Assembly (NCBI RefSeq): GCF_014905175.1
Contig: NC_057793.1
Coordinates: 14,224,369-14,288,368 of the forward strand
From: Aphidius gifuensis
Taxonomy: Eukaryota; Arthropoda; Insecta; Hymenoptera; Braconidae
Length of the DNA stretch: 64,000 nt
Direction: 5' to 3'
Below, in pieces: positions 32,970-45,042 of the stretch; positions within the stretch are counted from its first letter, which is position 1, and every line of letters begins with the position of its first letter. A program made the translations under genes and the position numbers. The notes under the pieces are model-generated. The model did not search any database. It was not told where the DNA came from and saw only the letters and a program-made list of their open reading frames with translations.

Positions 32970-33694
32970 CTACACATATCATATGAACACAAAGATAAAA
33001 AAGGGAAATAAATTACCTACTTTGCGAGAATTTGAAGAATAGTAATATTATGAAAGTTGTTAAATTATCATTATTATTGTTATTGATGAAAAAGAATAAT
33101 AATAATATACATATAATAATAATGATGAAACCTTATTTAAAAGTTACTTAATTTATTATCAATAAAATGAATAAAATTAATAACAATAATTACCTTTGTA
33201 AAAAAAAAAATTTCTGGATAATGATAATAATAATAATGTGATGCAACGTCATACTAAATACAAAAACAATCCGATATGGCGACTTACTGAAAAACCAATT
33301 ATTTTTACGAAAAACTCGGACCCCCCATGGCGACATTGCTCTAGATAATGAATGAGAGGACCCCGCGGCGATTTGACCTAATTAGATAATTGACTGTCCT
33401 AATTAATTAATTCGCGGACCCCCTGTAGAAATATTCAGTGGGCACAGCATGGGGGGGGAAGCCAGAACTCTCCTATATATACTACTTGATCTTTTCAATC
33501 AACTTATTGATTATTGAAAATTACTAAACAACAATTGTATGAAAATAGAAAAAAATAAATTAAAAACAAACAATATTTCCATAAATGAATGAAAAAAATT
33601 TGTTTAAATGTGTACTTATTATTATTTTGTTCAATTACAACAACGCGCCGAAGATGTTTACACATAATAAACCCGCGAATGTAGATGGCTCACA
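32970..33694. other. Upstream flank of the acidic gene
   Basis: Mostly AT-rich with AAT/ATT microsatellite-like runs (33060-33130, 33220-33240). A GC-richer patch at 33290-33480 holds three GGACCCC motifs and ends in a plus-strand TATATATA and TCAATCA arrangement, which might be a promoter or a transposon end. No coding sequence is supported. Confidence 0.35.
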
Positions 33695-35169
33695 AATTTT
33701 TTTTTTTTCATACAAATTTTTTCAACACACATTTACTTGGAAAAAATGTATGTTTTACGTTTTTTCTAAATTAAAGTTTATTTACTTATTTTTGGCGTCA
33801 GATTTATTTTTTTTTTATAGAGTTTTTTAACACACGTTTACTTGAAAAAAATCTAAGTTTTGCATTTTTTCGCTCAAAATTTATTTTGATTTATTTCTGA
33901 GGCGAAAATTGAAGCAAAAATTAATTAAAACAAATAAAATAATTCGTAGTCTTAATCATTTCTTCAGCATTATTCTCTATAATAAATTGAAATAATTGTA
34001 GAAAACAATTGAGGAATTAACTTACACTACAAATTTATTTATTTAGCTACATCTTTTCCTTAGAAAAATTTGCCAATAGCTTTTTAATTAATTAATTATG
34101 GCAAATAATTCTAAAGAAACGCCAAATGAATTAATTCGTAGTCTCCATTAATTTTAAAGCATTATTTTCAATATTAAAATAAAATTATTGTGTTAAATGG
34201 ATGTAGAATTATTCTAGACTACTAATTAATTCATCTGGCTACATCATTGCCTTATAAAAAGAAAAATATAAAGTGAAATTTATTTTTAAAAAATGGTAAA
34301 ATTAATATTTATTGGATAGGTGAAAAAAAAAGGAATCTAATAACAAAATAAAGAGAAAATTATCTGTAAGTAAAATGGAAAAAAAGAAGACGTGTTTTTA
34401 TATTTTTCCAATATGAATTTTACAATTTTAAAAAATGAAACACAAGCTTAACCATATAATTTATAAATTTACATTTTTTTTTGTTCTGTAGCACGTTTGC
34501 TTGAAAAAAAAGTCGATTTTACTTCTATTCGGTACAATATATGTTACCCGTTTTTTCTTTAAAATACGATTTACCTGGTAAAAAAGTAAAATTTATATAT
34601 TATCGAAATAAAATGCATCTCGCTAATTTTATGAAGAAATTTTACTCTTTTTTTATACATATTTCTTTAAACGACATTTACATAAAAGAAATGTCAATTT
34701 CACATTTCTTTTGGTGAGAAGTTCATTTACTAATTTTCTGAGCAAATATTAACCTTTTTTGTAAATAGATTCTGCACACACATTGACCCGAGAAAAAAGT
34801 AAATCTTACAATTCCTTTTAGCAGAAATCAGGAAGTCCTCAGTTCAATCCTGTTGAAAGACTTTTTTGTATTTTGCTTTTCTAACTGTTTCTGAAATTGA
34901 TTATTCTATTTATACAACATATAAAGACGAAGCAATTAATTTTAATAAATTAGAATATACTACATTTATTTTATTTTTGTTGAATGAATTATAATACCAA
35001 GAAAAAGCAGTAGCTAAGAAAAAGATAAAGCTAAGGAATTTATATTGCCGAAAAAATTATGTGGTAAGCAACATTAATTTCTTAGCTTCTTTTTTTCCTT
35101 ACCCACTGCTTTTCCTTGGTATTATAGTTTATTCCATCTTATTAGACTATTTTTGGAGTCAACCAGAGG
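33695..35169 (+). repeat. Left ~1.47-kb inverted repeat arm
   Basis: It contains internal repeats of AACACACATTTACTTG (33727, 33830 and a diverged copy near 34770), a satellite-like segment at 34050-34110 and, at the inner end (34985-35130), a ~140-bp hairpin with GTAGCTAAG...CTTAGCT arms. A CCTCAGTTCAATCC box-B-like motif lies at about 34836. It is non-coding. Confidence 0.75.
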
Positions 35170-35241
35170 TCTTATTGGTCGGCCACCATACCGACTTTGC
35201 AATAATAAAAAAAAATTAGCGTGTTGCGAGTACGCGCGGGG

Positions 35242-35547
35242 GAAGTGAAACTTCTTTCAGAGTAATGTCACGCTGAATATTAATAATAATAACAATAATA
35301 ATATTAATACTGACAATAATATTCAAATATAAATATTATTAGTTAATAATAATTATTAGTATTTATATTTCGAATATTATTATTATAAATTTTATTATTT
35401 ATATCGTCACATTAATGGAAAAAGGGCGTAAGTGCCATTTTTAGGAATTTTTTTTTTCTAAAAGAAAAAGGGCGTGAGTGCGAATTTATAAATTTTCTAG
35501 CAGGGCCTCGAATTTTTTTGCTACCCTCCGTAAAGAAGTTTCACTTC
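35242..35547. mobile_element. Small MITE-like unit with 16-bp inverted repeats
   Basis: GAAGTGAAACTTCTTT at 35242-35257 is perfectly repeated in reverse complement, AAAGAAGTTTCACTTC, at 35532-35547. Two copies of a GGGCGTRAGTGC motif lie between (35426 and 35469). It sits at the inner edge of the left arm and may be a nested MITE. No duplication could be assigned. Confidence 0.45.
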
Positions 35548-35582
35548 AAAAAAAGGTTAACATGAAATTCTTTTTTTAATAA

Positions 35583-36866
35583 TTAAAAAATTAAGTCATA
35601 AATACCTTTAAAACATTCATATAATTTTGGGAAATCAAAACTGGAAATTCGTTTTCCTTCTAATGATCTGACTGCTGTGTATTTTACTGCTATGTCTTTC
35701 GTTAAAAAACTGCTAATTACATTTTTAGCACTTAATTTGATGCTATTATCATTTAATTTTGTCATATAATTGACCTGGCAAATAGAAAAAAAGCAATTAA
35801 AAATGGATCACGTATATTAAATAAAAATATTAGACTTTTTTAATACTTACGATTCCATCATTGAATGTACTATCGTCCAAAAGTTCTTCAAATCTTTTTA
35901 ATATCAATTCAGTATTCATTAGAAGAGATATTTCGTATTTATTTTTTATGTATGAAAGTGTTGATTTCAACATAGTAGTTGGATCTTTCAATGTACCATT
36001 TTTTATTCCTGATAGTTCTCCTTGCAGATATGTAGTTGTGCATTCAAGATCAGCACATCTATCAGTCAAGTACTTGACTGCTTTTACCACTGAGTTTTGA
36101 CTTTCTAGCATGTTCACTATCATGTTATGAAGTTGGTGGATTTGCTTACTCATTTCATCAATTTTTTTAATAACATTTTTCTTTTCATGGTCTTGGTTGC
36201 TTGCTAATCCAACTTCAGATAAAAAAACGTCCTCTGCTCAACTATCAGTTACAATATAATCTTATTATCAATTGATCTAAATTAATTAATGCAGAGACAA
36301 CGTTATCTCTTGTTGGAGTATAATCGTTTATGGCATCATTATGTTCATCATGTTTTTTATTAGTGACTGAATTTTGAATTGAGCCCACCTCTAATTAATC
36401 TGTTGATGAATCAGTCGTATCATTTTTTTGTTTCATCAAGAAAAGTCTCATATTACTATTAAGTCGGACAACTTGACCTTCAGGATCACCATCATCAGTG
36501 AATGCATAAGGCTTTTTTTCTAAATCCTTTATTTTAGTTTCTGCGCTAGAGTGGGTGTCTGATAAAAAAAAATCACCAATTAGATACAATAGTCAATAAT
36601 ATATTTAATGATAGTTAAAATGATGCACTTACTTACTTACTTGCAGCATATATTTTTCATTCCCGTTTTGGTGGTCCTTTTCGTTTAACCATTGACTGAA
36701 GGTCAATCTTCTCTTTGTTTGTTTTGGTAGGAGGATAATAACATTTTATTTGCTTTGGTTTAACAAGAAACCATCCTCAAGGAATGATATCAATGCTTTT
36801 TTTGAAAGATCGACCTTAAGTCATAAATCTAACATTTTGATAATGTTTCACTTGCACTGCTTCCAT
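35583..36866 (-). pseudogene. DUF4806-like gene, decayed, inside the inverted-repeat unit
   Basis: Exon pieces on the minus strand: a start at 36866 reading MEAVQVKHYQNV...GWFLVKPKQIKCYYPP...KRKGPPKRE with several in-frame stops and a GTAAGT donor; an exon from 36558 (DTHSSAETKIKDLEKKPYAF); a coiled-coil exon around 36153-35851 (SKQIHQLHNMIVNMLESQ..., ending FEELLDDSTFNDGIV); and after a clean 76-bp intron (35775-35850, GTAAGT...CAG) the last exon NYMTKLNDNSIKLSAKNVIS to FDFPKLYECFKG, stop at 35583. The last two exons match the DUF4806 pattern, and the first matches the Trp/Pro-rich N-terminal module often found with it in insect repeat-borne genes. The role is unknown; it is likely a captured host gene. 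Confidence 0.6.
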
Positions 36867-37296
36867 TTTACAGAAATATATATTTTTTTTATTATCTCAA
36901 TAAATATATATTGCACTATCAAATTATAATTATAGTTGGAAGCACTATCGGTTATGTTTTTGAATACATGTGAATTCCAACGTGCACGCGTGCAGTGTAC
37001 GACGCCATATCGCATATCAATGCGCATGTGCTAGAAATTGATTCCAGTTTTGTTGCGTCCAACAAGAGGTCTCTAGTTTTCTTGGTTGCATCAGATTTCA
37101 ATGTATATATCCATCATACAAAACGTTTGGTATAATAAAATTCAAAACGAACATGTTAGATTGAATTTTTAAAGTATGAAAAATTATATTTAATAAAAAG
37201 TAAGTAGCTTTTTCAATTATATAAAGTGTTATTATTTTTTAGTGTATGGAGAATGACAATTTTATACAATTTAAAACTATTTTTTTTTTCAGATAT

Positions 37297-37663
37297 TAAT
37301 GAAGTTTTTCTAAAATTAACTACAAATTTGTTAATTGAAATGGATGAAGACAGTGATAGAATAGTACCACCAAGTCCAATTAAGAAAAAATCAAAAGTTG
37401 CTGTCTCAAAATATCTTGCTTCATCGAAAAAAAAATCGAATCATCACCAAAACGACGTTGATGAAACCTATTGCATCTGGGCTGTAGAAAAAGAAACAAG
37501 TTGTTCTTCAAATGAACTCCTTGATAAGACAGAAAAGACAGATGAAAATAGTACTGTTCACTCGTTTCACCACAATAATTAACAAAAAACTAATGTTAAA
37601 ATTGACGAAAATACATCTGTCCATGAAGACATTGACCACGATTCTGATGCCTACTCTGGTTGA
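37297..37663 (+). pseudogene. Short unrecognised gene next to the right arm
   Basis: A strong acceptor (pyrimidine tract then CAG at 37294-37296) opens a frame containing MDEDSDRIVPPSPIKKKSKV and a Ser/Lys/Asp-rich stretch. It is stopped by TAA at 37580-37582 but continues in the same frame (KTNVKIDENTSVHEDIDHDS) to TGA at 37661-37663. One nonsense mutation in an otherwise open, biased frame suggests a recently broken terminal exon. It is divergent from the DUF4806-like gene. I do not recognise it. The P-rich basic PPSPIKKKSK stretch could be a nuclear signal. Confidence 0.4.
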
Positions 37664-39117
37664 CGCATAAAACAGTCTAATAAGATGGAATAAACTATAA
37701 TACCAAGGAAAAGCAGTGGGTAAGGAAAAAAGAAGCTAAGAAATTAATGTTGCTTACCACATAATTTTTTCGGCAATATAAATTCCTTAGCTTTATCTTT
37801 TTCTTAGCTACTGCTTTTTCTTGGTATTATAATTCATTCAACAAAAATAAAATAAATGTAGTATATTCTAATTTATTAAAATTAATTGCTTCGTCTTTAT
37901 ATGATGTATAAATAGAATAATCAATTTCAGAAACAGTTAGAAAAGCAAAATACAAAAAAGTCTTTCAACAGGATTGAACTGAGGACTTCCTGATTTCTGC
38001 TAAAAGGAATTGTAAGATTTACTTTTTTCTCGGGTCAATGTGTGTGCAGAATCTATTTACAAAAAAGGTTAATATTTGCTCAGAAAATTAGTAAATGAAC
38101 TTCTCACCAAAAGAAATGTGAAATTGACATTTCTTTTATGTAAATGTCGTTTAAAAAATATGTATAAAAAAGTAAAATTTCTTCATAAAATTAGCGAGAT
38201 GCATTTTATTTCGATAATATATAAATTTTACTTTTTACCAGGTAAATCGTATTTTAAGAGAAAACGGAACATATATTATATTGTATAGAAGTAAAATCGA
38301 CTTAAGCAAACGTGCTACACAACACAAAAATGTAAATTTATAAATTATATGGTTAAGCTTGTGTTTCATTTTTTAAAATTGTAAAATTCATATTGGAAAA
38401 ATATAAAAACACGTCTTCTTTTTTTCCATTTTACTTACAGATAATTTTCTCTTTATTTTGTTATTAGATTCCTTTTTTTTTCACCTATCCAATAAATATT
38501 AATTTTACCATTTTTTAAAAATAAATTTCACTTCATATTTTTCTTTTTTAAGGCAATGATGTAGCCAGATGAATTAATTAATAGTCTAGAATAATTCTAC
38601 ATCCATTTAACACAATAATTTTATTTTAATATTGAAAATAATGCTGTAAAATTAATGGAGACTACGAATTAATTCATTTGGCGTTTCTTTAGAATTATTT
38701 GCCATAATTAATTAATTAAAAAGCTATTGGCAAATTTTTCTAAGGAAAAGATGTAGCTAAATAAATAAATTTGTAGTGTAAGTTAATTCCTCAATTGTTT
38801 TCTACAATTATTTCAATTTATTATAGAGAATAATGCTGAAGAAATGATTAAGACTACGAATTATTTTATTTGTTTTAATTAATTTTTGCTTCAATTTTCG
38901 CCTCAGAATATAAATCAAACTAAATTTTAAGCGGAAAAATGTAAAACTTAGATTTTTTTCAAGTAATTGTGTGTTGAAAAACTATATAAAAAAAAATAAA
39001 TCTTACGCCAAAAATAAGTAAAATAAACTTTAATTTAGAAAAAATGTAAAACTTACATTTTTTTCAAGTAAATGTGTGTTGAAAAAATTTGTATGAAAAA
39101 AAAATAAAATTTACTCA
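37654..39117 (-). repeat. Right ~1.47-kb inverted repeat arm
   Basis: Reverse complement of the left arm, including the inner hairpin (37690-37835) and the box-B-like motif (about 37974). The stop codon of the plus-strand gene in the centre (TGA at 37661-37663) falls in its innermost bases. The 70-codon ORF 38076-38288 is a shadow of the repeat. Confidence 0.75.
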
Positions 39118-39482
39118 TAAAATTAACAAGATGCATTTTTTTTTATAAAAAAGGACAAGACACTTTCAGTTAACCTCACGTGGCAACGTTTATTCGTCAT
39201 TCTATTGGCTGACGCTGTCGACACATCCATTTTCATTAGTTCTCACACACATACATACACGTTATACGTTCGATACATTCAATAAATCGATATACATATT
39301 TAAAATAGTGGCTCAGTTAATTTAATAGTTATGAACACTATTGTACTGTCAACTAAATAATACCTTGCCTCATTGTCACAGCTGCAATAATGTTAATTTT
39401 ATTTATTTATGAAATATTTTCAATAAAAGTGCCATTGGTGTATGTTATTAAAACATTAACCAGATGCAACAATTAAATCAAT
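39118..39482. other. Spacer right of the inverted-repeat unit
   Basis: It contains a GC-richer patch with TTTCAGTTAACCTCACGTGG (39158) and CAAACAC-type repeats near 39240. No coding sequence is seen. Confidence 0.3.
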
Positions 39483-39605
39483 GTCGAGTGTCATTGTATT
39501 CGGTGTTAACATGTTGTTCCAACTATTAATACATCAACAACAGCATATACAACATAAAAATGGTCAAAACTTAATTGAAAATATTATTAAATCAAATACA
39601 TTTGA
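39483..39605 (+). repeat. Decayed inverted copy of the 41.2-41.4 kb ORF
   Basis: From the shared GCAACAATTAAATCAA (39468) through GTGTCATTGTATTCGGTGTT and ACAACAGCATATACAACAT to the Lys/Ile-rich part, this plus-strand stretch matches the reverse complement of about 41280-41440. The corresponding frame here is broken by stops. Confidence 0.6.
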
Positions 39606-39807
39606 TAAATAATTTAGTGAACTTAAAGCAACGTTTGGTATGCCTATCAGTAATGCCATCAGTTGATAAAAATGTAAGATAGGTTATAATTTGTCGGAAA
39701 ACGTAAATGAAAAAGTAATAAATATTTACACACATACATTGAGTAAAATGGAGCCAAAATAATGGGGCCAAAATAAAATACATGTAAATTTTTTTTTTTA
39801 AATACAA

Positions 39808-39898
39808 ATGTCCAAGAAAAAGCAGTAGCTAAGGAAAGAATGTAGCTAAGGAATTAAGGTTGCCGAAAAATTATATTTTAAGCAACATTATTTCCTTC
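39808..39898. repeat. Third, partial copy of the inner-end hairpin repeat
   Basis: CCAAGAAAAAGCAGTAGCTA, GTAGCTAAGGAATT, TTGCCGAAAAATTAT and GCAACATTATTTCC match the hairpins at 34985-35130 and 37690-37835. This shows that the hairpin is also an independent dispersed repeat. Confidence 0.7.
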
Positions 39899-40238
39899 AA
39901 ACATAATTATATAATATGAATAATACAAACATGAATAATAATAATAATAATAATAATCTAATCATTATATAGAATATACTTATATTCTGAATAACAAAAC
40001 AAAAAAAGCTTCATAGTTTTAATAATACTTGTGACGTGATTAAATTACCTGATTAATATAATTAATATTTTTTTTCCCTAAAAAATTTTCCGTGTATATT
40101 TTTTATTTATTTTTAAATTTATTTGCAACAAAGAAAAAGTAAGCATTTTATTTTTTAACTTTGGTTTTGACAATTATTTTTTGAGAATAAAAGACCTCGT
40201 TTCTTGAAGTAGAATAAAAAACTTCGCTCGTTCATATC

Positions 40239-40346
40239 GCGCTCGTGGCTACGTCGGTTAAGGCATAGGTTTAGTATCGGTTAGAGTTTTAGGGTCATGA
40301 GTTCGAATACTCGGTTAGACAGGCAAAAAAAAAAAAAAAAAAAAAA
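40239..40346 (+). repeat. tRNA-derived SINE-like unit, copy 1
   Basis: CGCGCTCGTGGCTACGTCGG carries a box-A-like motif and GAGTTCGAATACTC a near-consensus box B, followed at once by a ~21-base A run. The same unit occurs at 56319-56412. It is a small RNA polymerase III retroposon or a retroposed tRNA fragment. Confidence 0.65.
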
Positions 40347-40739
40347 TCTCAAGGCAAAATACACTTCAGATTAATTACTTTGAAAAAATATTTTTTTATA
40401 ATTTTTTTGTTTTTTCAAATTTTTTAATTATTCAAGAAAAATAATTCATTAATGGTGGCATCACTAGAGCCCTATACTTCGATCGGAAAGACGATTACTA
40501 CCGATCGGTTAAGAGACAACTTAAGATCTAATGAAAGAGCGATTTCTCTTTATTTTTATTGTAAATAAACATTACTGTTTACAATGAATTATCATAATTA
40601 TTATCTTTTTCTATTAACAACAATATATTAATAAAGCATATGAATTTTGTTTATATGCGACAAGTGTCTAATAATGAATTATTATTAATTATCAATTAAT
40701 TAAATTGATTATATTGATATTATTATATTAATATATTGA

Positions 40740-41090
40740 ATCATTGATTCTTTTTCGTATCCAAAATTTGCAAGACACTAAATTCTGTGTTTTCCAATTG
40801 ATTACCAATAATTATACTGAGCCATTGATTCTTGTTCGAATCTTAAATTTACCAGACTCTAAATTCTGTGTTTTCCACAGTTATTATTTATTAATAAAAA
40901 TTATATTGAGTCATTGATTCTTGTTCGAATCTTAAATTTACCAGACTCTAAATTCTGTTTTTTTCCACAGTTATTATTGATTACCAATAATTATATTGAT
41001 TCATTGATTCTTTTTCGAATCTCAAATATAACGACATGCCTAATTCTGTGTTTACCACAGTTATTATTTATCAATAATAATTATAACAAT
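40740..41090. repeat. Tandem repeat, four copies of ~85-93 bp
   Basis: Each copy contains TCATTGATTCTTKTTCGAAT, CTAAATTCTGTGTTTTCCA and ACCAATAATTATATTGA. Later copies carry an added CACAGTTATTATT. It is non-coding; the 72-codon ORF across it is a repeat artefact. Confidence 0.8.
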
Positions 41091-41163
41091 AATAATGTCA
41101 ATCTATCAACTCATAGACTGACGTTATTTTGAATTTTTTTTTTTTTACAAACTCATTATACTT

Positions 41164-41418
41164 CTAATGAATTGATGTTTCTTCACGTAACTTAGTTTCT
41201 AATCCTTTGATATGATATATACATGAATGTTTTGTTATATTTTCAATATTTTCAGTACAATTATTATAACTAAAATTACCAGTAGCTTTTAATATTAATA
41301 ATTCTTTTAATTTATTAATATTTTCAATGATAAGTTTTGATCCTTTTAATGTTGTATATGCTGTTGTGGATGTACTGATAATTGAATAACAACATGTTGA
41401 CACCAAATACAATGACAC
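41164..41418 (-). CDS. Short possibly secreted or membrane protein ORF, 84 aa
   Basis: The product starts with a hydrophobic/Ser-Thr stretch (MSLYLVSTCCYSIISTSTTA) that could act as a weak signal sequence, then a Lys/Leu/Ile region and three further-spaced Cys. A decayed relative in inverted orientation exists at 39483-39605, so it belongs to a repeated sequence, but conservation of the frame is only clear around TSTTAYTT. It lies 60 bp from a MITE. It may be a genuine small gene or part of a repeat; I do not recognise it. Confidence 0.25.
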   Translation of the reverse strand: MSLYLVSTCCYSIISTSTTAYTTLKGSKLIIENINKLKELLILKATGNFSYNNCTENIENITKHSCIYHIKGLETKLREETSIH

Positions 41419-41479
41419 AATAATAATGATACTTCAGGTTGATTTAATTGTTGCTTCAGGTTGACGTTTTAAATATATA

Positions 41480-42318
41480 CACTGAAAAAACGTTCCCGCC
41501 GCAGGCACGGTCTATTAGACCGGTAATGGTAGACCGCTACAGTAGCAGGATGTCCATGTAAATCCACAGTAAGCACCCGTATATTCTCTGTAAACTGTAC
41601 TGCTGTGAGAGCAGTACAAAGCACTGCTGTGGCAACTGAATGCGCGCATCTGTATGCGTGGTCATATACGGTTCACGACTTTGACATCACTTATAGGTTA
41701 GGATTGAAATTTAGCATTTTATTAAATGTTCAATTAAAAATTTCTTTCAATGTTAAATTAAAAAATTTTTTTTTATGTTAAAAATTAAATTTTTTACATT
41801 TTTAATTTACTGTGTATTATTATTTTTATGTTATCATCATAGTTAATGCAATTTCTTCGTTTATTCAATAAGTAAACTTATTATTATTACACGGTAAATT
41901 AAAAATGTAAATTTTTTTTTTTTCAATTCTATATTCAAATAAAATCAATTTTTTTCAAATTCTTTATACATATTTTTTTACAATATACAAGATTTTAAAA
42001 TCAATTCATATTCAATAATAATATTAATATATAATTATATTTATTAATAATTAATATTAATAATATACATATATACATCATTTAATTTATCGAATGAGTC
42101 TTTACGTGTCATACAGCTATTCTTTGTACTGCTAATACGCCTGAACTCATCGACAGTAAAATGTTCGGCTGCAGCAGCAGTGCTGTACTGCTGTGAGAGC
42201 AGTACAGAAATTCCAAGTTGGGTGTACTGCTCTCACAGCAGTACAGCGCTTCGCAGTCTACTTTACTGCTACGGCAGCAGGAACGTACCGTGCCTGCAGC
42301 GGGAACGTTTTTTCAGTG
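41480..42318. mobile_element. TA-flanked MITE, 839 bp
   Basis: Termini CACTGAAAAAACGTTCCCGC and its reverse complement (…GCGGGAACGTTTTTTCAGTG), continuing to a CAGGCACGG match, are flanked by TA on both sides, as for Tc1/mariner-class elements. The interior has inverted GTACTGCTGTGAGAGCAGTAC motifs near both ends. There is no transposase. Two overlapping plus ORFs at 42193-42462 are TIR by-products. Confidence 0.8.
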
Positions 42319-42759
42319 TACTCCAATGACGCTTTTATTATTAATAAATTCTTATTTTATATCAAGAAATTATTGCTTTTATTTTTTTTATTATATTGGA
42401 GAAGTATAAGCATATGTATCTCTGCTTGGTGCAGTGTTGTGTCAGTTACACGGCCATCTTGACAGGTTGAAAAGAGACAGAATTACCCAATCACGCATGC
42501 GCGACAAAATAAAACTCATTGTGGTAATTTCTCATTTTTACTCAACTCTTTTTTTTCATAATTCGAAAATTTTTTTAAACGTCAATTTAAAAAAAAAACT
42601 CAACAATTTACACAAGCTGTCCTGTAAAGTCTGTATACTTTTCTATACAAAAAAATACTATATATTAATTTTTTCTATATAAATTAAATGGGCTTTGCCG
42701 GTAAAGAAGGGTAACTTGTGTAAATTTTTAAGTTTTTTTATTAAATAACGTTTAACAAA

Positions 42760-43150
42760 ATTTTCGAATTTTGAAAAAAAAAGTCGGATGCCCTCGAGGG
42801 TACCGAAATACATTTGCAGCTAAATTTTTAGAATTTTTGTACAAGTAGTTTTTGAAAAAAGTTGTTTTGAAAATTTTTTTAAATTACCAACTTCGAAAAA
42901 AATTTTCGAATTTAAAAAAAAAAAAAGTTGGATGCCCTTGGGGACAGCTAAGGCAATATACCAGTAAATTTTTAAAATTATTATACACGTAGTTTTTGAA
43001 AAAAGTTGTTTTGAAAATTTTCAAAAAAATATTAACTTAAAAAAAAATTTCCGAATTTCGAAAAACAAAGAGTTGGATGCCCTCGAGGGTACTTAAATAC
43101 ATTTGCAGCTCGATTTCTAGAATTTTCTAACACGTAGTTTTTGAAAATTG
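42760..43150. repeat. Tandem repeat, about three copies of ~160 bp
   Basis: GTTGGATGCCCTCGAGGGTA (with variants), ACACGTAGTTTTTGAAAAAA and GTTGTTTTGAAAATTT recur in order. It is non-coding. Confidence 0.75.
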
Positions 43151-45020
43151 TAGTTATGGTAATGCAGAATCGGGTTTCATGTCGCCTTAAACCAAAACTT
43201 TTCTTTCATATTTCAAATGTTTTTTTTTTCAAGAACAAAATTTCTTCTCCAGAGGAATTTTTTTTTTCAGTGTATGTAAACCGTATTGTAAAGAAAAACA
43301 AACTGATAATTAAAAAATAGTATAGTAGTAAAAATTTTTTTAACGACAAGTGTAAATATGTATTCTGCCTTTATTCTTATGTGTTGAAATTGTCAACTTT
43401 GACATCCATTATCAAAAAAAAAAAACTAGCATGAAAATTTTAAAAAAATTCACTTTTATTTGCTACCAAAAAATCGAAAATTGAATAACGGGAAATTTAC
43501 TTAACTTTCAACCTCAAGTTTGGAATATGAATATTATTTGGAGCTAGCAAGTCTTTAATTTTTTTAAACAAATGATAACATCTCTGAAATTGTAAAAATC
43601 AGCTAGTAATAATAGAAAATCTTGAAAAGTTATATGCATAATAGTTATGATTGATATTTTACTTGTAAAGTAAAATAAAATTACTTCCAGTTTCCATTGA
43701 AGTTCTAAAGAAAATGAGCTTGTAATACATCACTCAATTGACGGGTAAAATTTGTTTTGTAATATTCACTGTAAAAATCTGGTCAGTCAACGATAGTTTT
43801 CTGGTGCTGTGGCACCATAATAAAATTTTTGTTAGAGATAACTCAATAAAAGTACCGACGATTCGTGATGATTATCATTAATTCTCTCGTAATACTTATA
43901 CCTTAGTCTCTCAAGACTCATCACAAGTAAACATTAAGATCTAAATATCACATATAACAACAGATTTAATCGTTTAGGTTTAATTAATAAACTAATTTAT
44001 CAATGAATGAAATTAATCAAAAAATACCTTTAATTCGACAGATATTCAATTTTTTGTTTTACTTTTTTCCATCGACTGAATTTCATTCACGATTATTATT
44101 CGTCAAAAAAATTAATCTATAGATTTATAGTTTACTATAGTGGTTCTTTTATACTTGGGCTTCACAGAATCTAGAAGAATATTGTGAATTTTCGAAATAG
44201 TTTTTTTTCACTTATGTTCATTGAATTTTTCCCATTGACCTTTTTCATTTTTCAGAAATACAATTTTAATTTCATACATGTATAATCACAATTTTTTTTT
44301 TAATGTCAAATTTTTTTTCAAATTTTTTACAGTAAATTTTCATTTATTCGTTATATTTGAAATATTCTATTTAAATTATTCTATTACTAGTGTACCGAAA
44401 AGAAAAAGAATGTTATGATATTACGCTCTCTGGGAAAAATGTAAATTGTTTAGAACATACATGACGATTCATTGACTGATTGAGATAAATGGTTTTATCC
44501 TAGTGCACCAAAAGTATGGATACTTCATATGACAACTATATTTCTTTAAAAAAGAAAGCAGTATGATACAGATCTCCACAGCCAACGTTTTTCTTACTGT
44601 TGAAAGAATTATAAATATACAAAAGTGAATAAAAAATATCAAGGTAAACAGGCATACATAAATTTATCGATGATTTGTTTTAAGTCTTATATAGATACTA
44701 ACAAAAATAAGAAAAAAAATTAAAAGAACTAACAATATTTCAGGATCACATAAAATAGCCACATATTCTACAGAATTGTATACGTTTATTAATCTTTGAT
44801 TTGGTTTTTGGAAATTAATGTATATAGATCGTCATTTGAACTATATGTTTGTTCGTAAATGCCTCGAAAATTTTACACGCAGCCGAAATAATATCAGACT
44901 ACTGATAAGGTCATGTCTCGGACACCGGGGCATTTACCTCGTCATCACAATATATATCGCACACGTCGATAGAAGATGCAAGGCACACTCCCTTGCTTCT
45001 TTACTCATTCCCGACAAAAC
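43151..45020. other. Non-coding AT-rich stretch
   Basis: No gene, clear TIR pair or tandem array is visible. Near 43250 a TTTTTTTTTTCAGTGTATG motif resembles the ends of MITEs in this window, but I found no partner. A GC-richer patch begins at about 44880. Confidence 0.35.
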
Positions 45021-45042
45021 GCACACACACACACACACACAG
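45021..45042. repeat. (CA)n microsatellite
   Basis: About 11 AC dinucleotides in a row. Confidence 0.95.

Larger units (their letters stand above)
33695..39117. mobile_element. 5.4-kb transposon-like unit with ~1.47-kb terminal inverted repeats
   Basis: The left arm 33695-35169 reappears in reverse complement at 37654-39117: for example CATACAAATTTTTTCAACAC at the outer ends, and TTCCATCTTATTAGACT plus GTCAACCAGAG at the inner ends. The arms are highly similar across nearly 1.5 kb with few indels. The central 2.5 kb encodes a decayed DUF4806-like gene (minus) and a short plus-strand gene. No transposase is recognisable and I see no target duplication, so it may be a large non-autonomous transposon carrying captured genes, or a segmental inverted duplication. 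Confidence 0.7.
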
